Below, piece after piece: positions 1 through 12,504 of a stretch of 64,000 nt of DNA (position 1 is the first letter of the stretch; each line of letters starts with the position of its first letter). The stretch spans positions 1,398,501 through 1,462,500 of the forward strand of contig OV050031.1 of assembly GCA_920105625.2 (NCBI GenBank), given 5' to 3'. The position numbers and the translations under genes were made by a program. Origin of the DNA: Clusia tigrina (taxonomy: Eukaryota > Arthropoda > Insecta > Diptera > Clusiidae). The notes beneath the pieces are model-generated. The model was not told the origin of the DNA and made no database searches. It was given only the letters and a program-made list of their open reading frames with translations.

Positions 1-2383
1 AATCACAATAAACACATCATTGGAAAACAACAGGTGGTCGTGAATATAGCTGATGACACGTATTACCTTGTTGACATTTGGAGCACACTGCTCTCTGAGG
101 GGAGAGTACCTTTTACCAGGAAAGAGTTCCGCACAGTAAATTCATTCCAGTAACCTGAATTCAGGAAATTTTGTGAACATGTTTGTAGTTAGTTTTGAAG
201 CTCCACTGCGCTGTCCTTCTGCTGACTATCACCATCTTTAAGTAAGGAATTTTAGTCAGTACTTGAACACCGGCACACCGTGGTATCACAACGTGGTGCT
301 TTTGATGAACTCAGCTGCCACCCCTACCTACGTTGAAGCTCCTCATACGATTCCCTGATTTGGGTAAACATTTTACAACATAGTCTCATAACATTAAACA
401 TTAAACAGTATGATCTTATAAACGCTCGTAGACAAAGCACAATAGCAGGCTTGTAGTTTCGGAATTCGGATGTAAAATTGTGCATATTTACTTCAGCACA
501 ATTCTCAAATGAATTGTTTTATATGTAAATAAACATAAAGAGTTGTAGATTTCCTGGGAAGTTCGGAGGTGAGGAATCATTTTGTTAGCCAATGATTCCA
601 ACATGCAAATTTCCACATGATACACCGAACTATACTGCGTCTACTTATATTTGCAACTATAATCGGTCTATACTTCTTCTGAGACACCAAAATAGATTGA
701 GGAATATAATAGCAAGCAATTAAATCAAACTAACACAATACTATGAGATATTTATAATATGCGTTATAGACCATGAGAACCACTTGTTATAAGGAGCATT
801 ATCAAATAGTTCTTTCTGAACGTGTTACATTTCAGTTTATGGTACGCGGAATTTCGCCAGCTGTTGGAGAACCAATAAAAACTCTCTAATAGGAAAAGTT
901 ACCACATTTATTAAAAATACATTATTTTCCGTTGAGCGCCTGCATTTCTGTGCCACCTCTGCAGTTGCAAAGCGCGTGCGTTCTGTGTTACAACGCTGTG
1001 AACCGTGCGTGAGTGATCCGCGAAGACCTATTTCCATAATAATAGAAAGTGGTGTTAAATAAAAAATATAAATAAAAATAAAATCTCACTTTAAATGCTA
1101 GATTAAAAAAATGTGCAAGACGTTTCGTTAATAACAAAAAATTAATTATTTTACAAATATTTTCCAACAAACTGGCACACCCCAGTCACATCATTTCTAG
1201 TGGAATATGTTCAAGAAACGCAGAAGCCTCAAATAGTCCAACAAAATACTTATGAGCTATTTTTACGATACGGAGTAAGTTTTCGGAGTAATTTTCAACT
1301 CAACACAAAAAAGCATAAATATTTTCCACATGTTTGCTTGAGTAGATTGCATGGGAACACTACAAACACTGCAGACTAACGTAGCACATGGGTCACTCCA
1401 CAACAACCCGTGCGATTTCGTGAAAAAAGCTGTTTGGACGATTCCAATATTTTGTTCGTAATTTTGCAGGTGGACTATTTAACACGTGTTTTGAATCTGG
1501 AGAAAGAAAAACGTTCTTTTGCCAATATATACACTGTGAGAAATTTTCATATTTTTTTTATAGTTTTATTTCGGATTAAAAAATCATAAAAACATGTTTC
1601 CATTCCAACATTTGTTATGAAGAAATCTAAAATGTTTATATTTGGAACTCACTGCAAACTATTTTGAATGTGTTTCTCAAAAATTGTGTCCACGCGATAT
1701 CAAAATTATGCCTACAAGCAGAGTTTTGTTATTGTGCTTGTTAGGATCAAATAAATACTCCTGGAAATTGGTTTAATGGGCTGCGAAAAACATGAACAAT
1801 ATTTATGCTTAATTGTGTACCATAAAATAATACAACATTGTAGAATGAGCCCTGGAAGAACTCTTTCATAAGGTGAAAATCATCAATGGCACCTTAAAAG
1901 TTATTATGAGGCTCATTCATTCTAATGTACATCAATATATTCTCCTAAAATTCTCACACTCCACAAAATTGTTATTGTTCTAATATTTAGTAGGACATTT
2001 TTATTGCCATTTCACTACTAATTATTGGAAGATAAGTCGGATCGTTTCAAAATATTAATATGTCCCCAGCATAGACTGGTTTCAAAATATGGAAATATAT
2101 TTATACACAAATGTATTGTGTTCAATTCATTGGACTGTGTCAATTAATAATGAAGCTATTGTTTAGATTACCAGCAATTCACTTAAAAAGTAGTTAGGAA
2201 AGTTTAATTGATGTCGATAGTTTTACCTTAACTTCTATATCATCCACACTATTGGTTCCTTTCAATCCCCAACTGAACTACTGAGTAGCATGTCCACAGC
2301 TTAGAGCACATTCTAGAACTCCATGTATAAAATTACGAACATCGGAATATATTTATCCAAGTTCTATTAATCGGGACGAACAG
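1..2383. other. Intergenic or intronic DNA, nothing recognised
   Basis: AT-rich sequence with only short chance ORFs. No convincing exon, RNA gene or repeat was seen. Missing upstream exons of the plus-strand gene at 12.5-19.5 kb could lie here or beyond the window, but I could not pick one out. Confidence 0.5.
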
Positions 2384-2499
2384 TTTCTAAAAGTGTTCTT
2401 CCTTTAAGCGACTGAAGCAATTCATCATGCTCTCATCTCTACCAACGATTTCTAAAAGTGTTGTTCCTTTACGCGATTGAAGCAATTCACCATGCTCTC
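2384..2499. repeat. Imperfect tandem duplication, two copies, period 65 bp
   Basis: A segment of about 50 bp starting tttctaaaagtgtt occurs at 2384-2433 and again at 2449-2499 with a few substitutions, separated by about 15 bp. Read on the minus strand, one frame of the second copy stays open and gives a short Leu/Glu-rich peptide (EHGELLQSRKGTTLLE). It may be a decayed coding fragment, but no family can be assigned. Confidence 0.7.
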
Positions 2500-2552
2500 T
2501 AATTACAGGTGCAGTGCCGTCTTTTTAATGTATTTTAGTTAATCCAAGTAAC

Positions 2553-2771
2553 TGATTATTATTATAATTATCATTATTATACCTTACACCATAATTAATT
2601 ATGACTGCCAGGTTTTTTGGGGAATGAGAACTAACTACTGAGGCCTTCGAATCGAATAGAAAAATATTTTTTAGAAAGAAGCATTTGAGACCAAGCCCGG
2701 GGCTGGATTTTAAGCGACCCTCGAACTGCGAGTCTAGCATGCTTACCACTAGACCACAGAGGGCGACTCCC
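2553..2771 (-). mobile_element. tRNA-derived SINE, near full length
   Basis: The complement reads ctctgtggtctagtgg (tRNA A-box-like), then gcatgctagactc, a degraded B-box region, gggcttggtctc, a cttctttc block, a tcgaaggcct block, and a (TAA)n-type tail. The same order of blocks occurs in the copies near 39.5, 49.3 and 60.3 kb. The B-box region (tcgcttaaaatcc) has diverged, so pol III transcription from this copy is doubtful. Confidence 0.85.
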
Positions 2772-5089
2772 AGGTAACTGAAAAATTGCCTTTTATACTA
2801 TCGACTCAATGTTTCTGGCAGCGAAACAGCTCTTGGTCCTGCCGAAAATAGGCACAAAGTACTACATAATTACCTCAGAGGTTCCTTTTATATATTCTGC
2901 GTGGTGTAAAGTGTTCAACTTGAAGGAAGGAAGAGCCAGAAATGAAAAATATTCTCAATTGAATTTTGCTTTTGCTTGGTTAGGTAATCCACACACTTCC
3001 GGCTAGAGAAACACATATTGCTGGGTTAAACTCTGCCTATGCGGTACGCGGAGTTTTCGGACATCTTCAAGAAAATTCCCTCACTTACCCGCTTTTCCGA
3101 CACAGATGATATGATATGATAGCTTAGTATAATGACTCTAGCGGAGCTAAGGGTATATTAAAGTATGATTCTTCTTTTGTTTTATTTCTTTTTTTAAATG
3201 AAATATTTTTTTAAATTTACCAAAAACTTTGTCATACGAACTTAGAGTCCATTAGTTTTTTTTTATATAACGAAATAAGCTTAGATGGTCTGATAATAAT
3301 CTAAGGAATCGACCAGATTCTTGCTAGTGGCGTTATCTCTATTCGCATCAATCATATTTTCTTAATTTACGACGTTAAAATCCTGCCAAAGTTAGATAGA
3401 CTCCTTCACTGCGCTCTCGTCTTGGTTGAACCAAGTGTGTTAATATAACTGGATTGAGTCCCTAATTAGGGTATTATCAGATGGGGGTCTCCTTCGTGAT
3501 CGTGATTTGACGCTTGCCAATCGAATGGCACAGCAAAGAGGCAGCCACGTTGTACTTGCGCCAAGCTAATTATAATTAGATTGAATAACTAAATTTAATT
3601 AGAGCGGAAAGTGTGCTGCATTAAATGCATTGAATCTCACCTGATAATAAGAAACACTTTGCAAGAACTGGACTGAATTGTATTGTTGGGCCATGTACAC
3701 TGCCCACTGTCCCCATAAATAACGTAGTGGAAATAGTTGCACAGTCAATTGCTATCGGAGTAGGATTGCTTTTGGGAGTATCAAGTACTATAAAACTAAC
3801 TGGAAGCAACTGGCTGCGATATTTTCCAGTCCCATCTGCTATTCTGGTCTCTCTATTCAAACATTTTTATTAAAACAGATATCAAAGCACGCAAAACTGC
3901 GGGTACATATCTGCCTAACATATTTCTAGTTTCCAATAAGTTGTTAATATTTGCGTGCAATTGAACCTATTTCTTATTTGCATTTTCATCATTTCAAACA
4001 GGGGTTTAGGTTATATGCTTATGTATATATGTATCTATAATTATATCTATATATAATAACACACCAATTCAAAATTGGTAAATATCTTTTTTAGCTGCAA
4101 CTGTATTGGGTATAAACATATTTTTGTACTTGCAATGAAGCAAATCCATTTGCCTCAGATTGCGAATTATTTTTATGAGAAAAAGATTGAAGCTTGTCGA
4201 ATATTTTAAATGCAAAACATAATATATAAAATAATATACGAGTCAAAGAAGCGCACAGTAGTTTTATTATGCTGTTTTTATAGGAATCAGCTATGACTAC
4301 GCTTCCGTTGGAGACGTCTGGTAACGGCAGCAAAACCCCACTGCGCTGTTGAGCCCAACTTCGCATATTTATATGTATAAATATTATAAAATATAAGTAA
4401 ATAAATAATAAAATGAGTTGATTGAACACTTTTTTTATCTCTCTTGTCTTGTGTCTTTTCTTTTGTTTCATGTCTATTGTTTTTTCTTCCATTGTTATTG
4501 AATTTATTTTCATATATGGGAACTAACTATGCTACGAGAACGAAGACGCCAGGCACACTTTAAACTAAATACCAGGTAAATTCCTAATCTTTGTATTTAA
4601 TACAACTCCAGTAAGTATGTAAAATATACAAATATGTATGCACTTATGTATGTATTGACAAAATCCTTCCAGGAGTGAAAGTTAGTTAAACTCATGTATC
4701 AGAAAATACACGTTTATGAACAAGAAGTAAATGTTTTCATATTTTATATCCATAAGTATCATTTATATATATTTTAAAACAGATTTCTATGCTACTTGAA
4801 GCCAAGCTTGTGGACCCTTTTACATAATGGAGTAATTATAATTGATCTGTAATAAGCGGAATTGCGAAGGTAGTGGCATTAGATGTCAGTGTAAGCTCCG
4901 TGATAGTAAAAGAGGAGTTTTCAAAGTGGGATGCTTAAAAGTGGAATGGCCAAGCAAATAAAGCAGAACATTTTTATATCCAGTATAATTAGTTTTGAGA
5001 AATAGAACGCTACTACTTTCGTCGTAGTATATTCATAGTGAAATTATCCTACCGGGTGATGCTATTGAAGAGAGCTACAATTTGAATAT
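2772..5089. other. Intergenic, no gene recognised
   Basis: AT-rich. Open frames at 2809-3006 (+), 3621-3860 (-) and 4091-4513 (-) have compositions close to background and no recognisable domain, so they are not called. Confidence 0.45.
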
Positions 5090-5250
5090 CAGTGTTGTCA
5101 AAAAGTCACACACACTCTGCACGCAGCAGTTCTATGCGTGCGTGTGCTTTGTTCACAACACTATCCTAAATGGGACAACAGCGAGAGCTGAAAATGAAAT
5201 TTACTGAGCGCAACCTCATAGAATAGTTCCACTATGGATTATAGCAGGAA
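5090..5250. repeat. Dispersed repeat, copy 1
   Basis: This block (gcagcagttctatgcgtg, then acaacagcgagagctgaaaa, then a tail near atagttccactatgg) has a diverged relative in the same order and orientation at about 49975-50100 (gcagcagttt, acagcagcgggagatgaaaa, ataattccagtacgg). No coding capacity is visible. It looks like an old short interspersed element of unknown class. Confidence 0.55.
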
Positions 5251-8099
5251 GAGATATTCACAATGAAACTTTAGTTGTGCTTAAGTGAGCTTTCACGGAG
5301 TAGGCTGCCACTCTAACCTAAGAATAGACTAGATAAGCACTATCAAACGGGTATTTTGCCTATAACCGAGAATCCGTGAGTTTTTGCCAGTGTCACCGCA
5401 ATGGAAATGTAAGAACGTTTTTAATTATCCTTTTTTCGATTTATTCATACGGGCTTCTTCACAGTGGGCTCGATGCCAGGGCGAAATGAGTTTTCAACCG
5501 TAATTTTTGGAAGGACTTTTTAAAACGATTGGTAGCTCTTCATTGGTCTTTCTGTGAAAAATCGCAGTAGATGTCATATAATCCCATGTGAAGTGATAAA
5601 ACACCCGCTATGATTCTGGCCAGAAGACGAATTTGGACCTCTCTAGTTATTCGTGTATTCATTCAAACAAGTGCTCTATCTTTTGGTGGTTAAAACATTG
5701 GGCTAAATCAATCAATCCATTGTCCAATATATTGTAAAGTCCATTAAACATTCACATTATAAATTTCATCTAATAAATATTGCAGTATACTCATTTCGCC
5801 CTTCCATAGTGGAGACTACCAAACATATCGATTAAATAAACTTATTGTATTTTACTTGGAACCATGGAAATTATGTCTAACATGGGCGTAGTCCTGCGGT
5901 GGCTCACATTAGTTCAACATTTAATTAGCATATATTTTTGAACTAAAAAAAAATGTAAATATTAACGGAATGTATATGTAATATTTTTTTCCTGACCCAG
6001 ACTCCCTTCCCAGACATCTTAATTCTAAATTCTCTTATTTTGCCAGCATATAATATTAATATATAAACTTACTGCCACTTTCTAGGATAACAAAGATGGA
6101 TGAGATTCTATAGGGTTATCCTATATTAGCAGACGGGTTGTACAATAGATATTTTAGGTCGCAGTACATGACATACCACCCTTTACATGATTCTTGGTTT
6201 TGTGAGCTACCCTCCCAAGAAATAGTCAATCAATGCATTCGAAACCCAAAAATCAGAATCTTAACACGAACTAGTTCTATTTTGGCATCGTCATATTGGA
6301 ATCCCTTGTTCTACAGTCATTACTGATATCGATTTCAAGTAATTCTTAATGCAATTTCCTTGCCTCATAGCAGTGATGAGATCGACTTGGGGTCTCCGAA
6401 CATAGTGTTTTTTTTCTTCATTTATTTAGAACCGCAAAATAACATCCTTCCCGCAGTTATAAACACTTCTATCTCAGAACTAACAGGATATCCTTGTATG
6501 CCAACTATAGTCAATGATTTAAAATCTGTTGGTAATACAGAAGAGCTCAGAAAATAGCCCTACACTTTTCCCTTGTTGTCTGCTCCTTCATGCTTCTATA
6601 GATGTTGGATGAGATTTCATTACTGTAACTTTAGCGATCTTACAACATTCTCTGGTGTAATGCCATTTTTACAGCTTCAAGCTTGACGTCTTTTTGTGAT
6701 CTGAGGACGCCACAAATAGAATTTTTCTGTTTTAATCAGATGCTTTTAAAACACTTTTGATATTGTAAACTATCTACAACGTGGCTTGCTGTTATTGTTC
6801 TTTTTTACCTTTGTGGTTTCTATCTATTTATATTATGGGTCCGTTCTTAGCTATCTTCCCAAGAAAACTTTTTACCTGGAAATGATGAAAAGTAAGAGGT
6901 AAAAGACACCGTTTTATCTGTTAAATATGTCCACATCGCCACAATTCTGTTCCACTTTTGTTCAGATTGTTTTAATCTTCCACCGTGTAATCAGACATCT
7001 TCTGCAGCCTTGCTAATGACAATGCCCTTACATCTGCGAGACTGTTGTAGCCATACAAGAGCTCACTTATAGTATCGTCAAGAGGTCATTGCGTCAACAT
7101 CTATATAAGTACAAGTATATAGGGAACAGATTATTTTCTTAACTTTTTAAATAGATTCTTCAAATTGCTTTCTAATTTTGCCTTTCTGCTTTCATCTTTT
7201 TGAAATTTGGGCTATGACTCTAAACATTCGTTAGTCAGATCTTTGTTTTTAAACTTACATGATTCTATTTGACACGATTTTGCGCTGCAAATGATTGTAG
7301 TTGTCAACGTAGGAGAAGTCGTCATAACTAAACACGTATTCTCTACCAGCGATAGTGCCTGATTTATTTTCGAGATGTTCTCATGTTGACAGTTGTCTAA
7401 TAGTCATATAATGTGTATTACAACGAAATCATGTAAGACTTATTTACAAAGTTCGTCATGGTGGCGCATGTATAAACAATGTTCACCTTCTGATAAAAAT
7501 ACACAATATGTTTCCACCTTTATAGCCGGCACGTTTTCGCTTTCGTTCTGTGAGTGACTGCGCAAAATAGTGGAATAAGTGCAAAATAAGTTTCGCGCCT
7601 TTTTCGTGTAATATAGACAATGAATCAATGAAGCACAAAATGTATTTTTTGAATAAATGCAAAAAATGTGTTTTATAAATAAAAGAAATTTTTAAATAGT
7701 CCTTAAATCTTTCATAAGTGAATAAGATTCTGTTCTCTCAAATTGAAAAATGTGCTTTCGTTTTCAGTGCCCTCCCTTGTACTCCACAGCAGTGCAGAAC
7801 TTGAAAGAACAAATAAAAATAAAGACCATAACAATATCCCATAAAAATTGCAGGAATATAATGTTCAAAAGGTGTCGGATTAAAAATAGAAAACATTTTT
7901 AGGCGCCACCACTTATTTTATTGATCATCATATTTGGTGACATAGATATAGTATAGAAGGATATTAGCATCCTCAACATTGCCTCCATACGGCACGATCT
8001 TGTAGCAGGTTTCCAGTTACGAAGGCTTGGTTTATTGCTGTCTTCTGTCGTTTCACCAATTCATGGTTTTTCGGGCTGTTGGGCTTACACGAATTTTCA
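5251..8099. other. Intergenic, no gene recognised
   Basis: No exon or repeat could be supported. Two neighbouring plus-strand open frames (6138-6326 and 6360-6557) and one minus-strand frame (7440-7628) have no recognisable motif. Confidence 0.45.
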
Positions 8100-8250
8100 T
8101 AGAGTTTTTTTCAATAAATTCTGGGTTCTGGAGGTGTCCTATCCAGCGTGGTGACAGCAATTTTATGAAGTCAGTTTCGGATTGTGGTCTCCAATTCTAT
8201 ATTCGGTTTTATGTTATCTGTTCCAACTTCATGCCAGGTCCGAATTTTTT
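8100..8250 (-). mobile_element. Possible degraded non-LTR reverse-transcriptase tail
   Basis: On the minus strand one frame reads DFIKLLSPRWIGHLQNPEF. This resembles the segment that follows the reverse-transcriptase domain in many insect non-LTR elements (a pattern like I-x-x-x-RWxGHxxR). The frame closes soon after at MNW-stop, and stop codons lie upstream. This is a pattern match only; no other element feature was found nearby. Confidence 0.35.
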
Positions 8251-8345
8251 TCATAGAATATATCTTTGGCAAGGTCGTCCGTCTCTCTTATTCGTACCCA
8301 TGTTGGGGCATTGCAAGTTAGTATGGGACGTAACGGTGTTTAAAT

Positions 8346-9420
8346 TGGTAGATTTTCAAAACAGCTTAGATCGGAACATATTTGGATCGTGCCTCTAATC
8401 CGTAAATTTATTTCCCCATACATATAACTTTCGTTCATCACCAAGGATCCAAGGTAGCTAAGAAGATGTATTCACTATTACTGATACTTGTGAAGCTCCT
8501 TATACAATGCGTTTTGGAGATGTGTATTTATATTTGTTTTGATGAATTAGTAAAGCCGTATTCTTGGTTGCTTTCCAGAATATTCTTCCTTGAGGTATGT
8601 TACTTAGCTATATATAAACAGAATATCCTTTACATATGCAAAAAAATTGCTTTATTTTGTTGAATATGTCCCGGAATAGACTTAAATTCGAGATTAAGTA
8701 GTCCATTGCGATATAAAGTATGAGGAGAACCAATTTCTCTCCCTTTCACACCTGAATTAAGGCGAGACCTGCTCATAAATTGATCATTCACTAGTCACAA
8801 CTTATCGGCACACTCGAATTAATCAGTGGTCGAATCGTTTGATCTTCTTAAAAAAATAGCTCTTTGGAAAGAATATTTTTATGTTATTCTGTAGCTGATC
8901 AGACATCAGATTAATTTGGATTTGATGTATTGTGTTTCGGATGCAGACTTTGTTCACAAAGTATCTCCGTTATCTGGCAGATGGGGAGAATCTGTTCAGA
9001 GTGGTTTGTTCTGTCTGAGGCAGCTTTGATATTGGCTAATTATGTGTTGACGCGATACGGTCATATAAGATATTAAAGAAAATGTTGTAACACTTTGCAA
9101 GCAGCAATTAAAGAGGTGTAGTTTCATTGCAGCAGTTCATTTTATCGCCTTCCTAGTGTAATGGGCATATAATGCAGCTGCGCCACTCTACTGGCCAGTC
9201 CTCTTCCGGCCATATTTTGTAGATCGCCAGTTTAATAAGGCAATTAAAAAATAAGCTCGTAATTTTGTTCATTGCAATTTTCCTAATATATAATATTTTA
9301 TATACTTCTTTCGCTTATATACAACAAAAAAGTAAAAAAAAAGTTTTGTGTACTCAGAAGAGTGCTTACGATACAATTCACTTACATTACCTATCTAGAT
9401 AAATACACTTTTATTATTAA
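8346..9420. other. Intergenic, nothing recognised
   Basis: AT-rich sequence leading into the dinucleotide tract. The ORF at 8466-8663 is hydrophobic and AT-driven, and is not supported as a gene. Confidence 0.45.
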
Positions 9421-9691
<271 letters not shown>

Positions 9692-11681
9692 TATTTCTTT
9701 ATTTTTATATACTTGGATTTATCCATATTCCAATTCAATTTCTAGTGTCCTTGGAAAAATTCAATCTGCCTTTTTTCCTGTCAACTTCTGACTATTAGAA
9801 TTAATTCCATTTGTAAATGGGCATGGTCATTCAACTCCCACGAGCACTTTTTACTATTTTTACTTATATACATACATAGTTCTCTTAGGGTGTACGGTGT
9901 TTTGCAGTCGACCTAACCCTATCTCGGTGGTGTTTAGTAATTTAGCATATATATATGCAAATTCGCGTGTACATACATACATAGGTATAAATCTTGTATA
10001 TAACATTTTAATAATACACTTTCTAATTGTATATAATGTGAGCTGGTATGTGTATCAATATAGTTATTGTTGTTTCAAATGTTGTGTATCTTCGCCAAAA
10101 CTGATCTCGCACAATCGTCAGATATTACATATGTATATCAGCTCTTCAGATTGTCAGTTTTGTACGTGAAACTGAAATGCAGAGCAAGTCTCTGCTTTAT
10201 ATTGATTTTAGTTGTCGTGACAGTAAAATTGAAAAAATACTCTTCGGCGATCAGGACTGATTTCCAAAAATGTTTTGTGAATTTTGTGGAAATTATTTGA
10301 AAAAAGTTCTGTGCTTAGTTTATAAAATTAATATCGAGCTAATTTATTATGAAAAATAAAATATAATTAATTGTGTGAAGAGAAAATACAATAATGAGGA
10401 AAAATTCAGAATACAACAAGTATTATGAATATATATATATATAGATATATATATATATGATACACAACTGAAAATATAAACAATATTTGATATAAATATG
10501 CAAAACTTTGTGAAATCCTTATAAGAACCTAAATGAAAAGTTCTAAAAATCAACGGCAACAATATGGAAATCAGGAGCGGAGCAAAGGAAAACGTTCCGA
10601 AAAGCCTACGAAGTAAATATTTGTGCACTCTTTACATGATATACTCACATGTCTACTTGGCTTTACTACATTTGTTTGTGTATATAGATGTAAAAACAAA
10701 AATCATCACTATATTTCTCTAAAGAATCAATAGTCTATAATTGTTCTACACATAACTGAAAAATGTGCATGTAATATTTCTATTTTGGTCTTTTGTCGTA
10801 CACAACCTCCGGGCATACCGAAAGTTATAAATTTCCTACACCTTTAGCTTTATATGTATTTTATTATGTGTATTTTATTATATTTAGTACAATATTTTAA
10901 AAAAGCGTACCAGGAAGAGTACCATGGTCTTCGAATTCAAGAAAAAGAAGTATCCAAAGCAGCGTAGAAGAGCATAAATGAGTGGGCTATATATGTAGAT
11001 ATGTACTCGTATATCAACTTGTAAACGGATTCGATGTCTTTGTCTTTTTTTCACATTTGCGTTTTAGCTCATTATTTATGTAGAAAATGCAAATAAACTT
11101 AATTAGGTGTGAAAGAGTTAATGGAACATAAAGTTCTGCATTTAGTGGTAATTTCATTAGAATTCTGTTTGAATTGGCGTATTCATTTTATTTATAAATT
11201 AAACATTTCATTGAATAAATTTATTATTGATCCGTTTTTTGTTTAATAATGTTTATTTATATAATTATAAATATTTCTATCTTATGCGCAAATTGAAACA
11301 TTAAATCAATTCTTAATATATTGTAGGTTTAATGGATACATTATTCAGATATTCTTGAAGAATTTTTTCATATTCTTGAAAAAAATTTTCAATTGCTTAA
11401 CATTGCTTCATTATAATAAAAGTTGAGCTTATATTAGATAGAAATATATAAGAGCATATGTTGTCTTCTGTTTTCAAATATATATATATAAGTATTAAAA
11501 ACTAATGTTCAGATATGATTGTTCTAGAATCTCTTCCCCGTTAAACTTTTACTATACAATATTTGATGGAAATAAATATAAGAGATATCATCGCTTTGCA
11601 CCCTCTTTACCTCTAGTAACATCCCCAAGAAAACCTTTAGAAGATTGCTAAGATAACTTCATTTGAAACCAGCTAAAAGCA
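9692..11681. other. Intergenic, AT-rich, small microsatellites
   Basis: Contains short (AT)n runs near 10430-10460 and several AT-rich chance ORFs. No gene or element was recognised. Confidence 0.45.
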
Positions 11682-11908
11682 AACCAGTCTCACGGTTTCA
11701 AGTCTCTCCCGTGGAAAAGCCGTAGTTTCTAGTACTCACTCTCCCACACACTTGCATACAAAATTCATTATTCTTTGAGATCTCGAAATGCTTCTTTCTG
11801 AATATTTGTCTCTTCGAGTCGGAAGTCCTTAGTTGTCAGTACTCCCAAACCCTTACACACATAATTCCACTATCGTTTAAGGATGTAATAAATAAATAAA
11901 TAAACAAA
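11682..11908 (+). mobile_element. Two abutting SINE fragments
   Basis: The first fragment (about 11682-11772) retains a B-box-like ggtttcaagtctc and the tagtactcactctcccacacacttgc block. It runs into a second fragment (about 11773-11908) beginning just before aatgcttctttctg and tctcttcgagtcgg, then the cagtactcccaaacccttacac block and a (TAAA)n tail. The blocks match the 3' part of the SINE near 39.5 kb. The joined arrangement suggests insertion of one copy next to or into another, or an internal duplication. Confidence 0.7.
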
Positions 11909-12504
11909 ATAGACCAGTGATGCACAAAAGATCTTCCAATTCTCCCACTCACAATGCAAATCATTTGGCACGCTCAAAGCTCTTTGGGCACGCGTGCTGC
12001 GGCTTGTTCAGCACTGATCTAAATAGAGTAACGCTAGGCCAATGCTAGCCGATTTCAATGGAATTATGCTGCGATAGTGTCTTTATTTATTTTTATAAAC
12101 ATACTCGTTCGTACCTGCCTACATAAATATTTCCAAATGCTGCTTATCCATTTGCCATATAAATTTAATACATTGAACGAAGGGATGAGCAAATTAAAGC
12201 ATGTGAGCTGAAGCATTATTTTTAGCTTATTTAGTTACAATACTCGTATATGCTGGAACGCAATTGATTGTTTTGAAACGATTTTAAGTTGAATATAGAC
12301 AACATAATTCTTTAGTAGTCTTTAGTAGTGATGCTCGTCCGTAGCGGTCATTGGTCGTTTTCGAGAAGCAAAAGGCAACTTTCCGCATTCACTCATATAT
12401 TTATAAATTTTATTAAAAAAATCGAATACATAAATATGTATTTGCATAATGAAGGTTACCTTCAGAAGATAAAATATACTCACACATATTTGATATTCTT
12501 TCAG

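Noticed and set aside
4091..4513. 140-aa minus-strand ORF
   Set aside because: AT-driven composition with Lys/Ile/Phe runs and no recognisable motif, splice partner or homolog.
8027..8398. 123-aa plus-strand ORF
   Set aside because: The opposite strand reads better, as a degraded reverse-transcriptase tail; the plus-strand frame has no motif.
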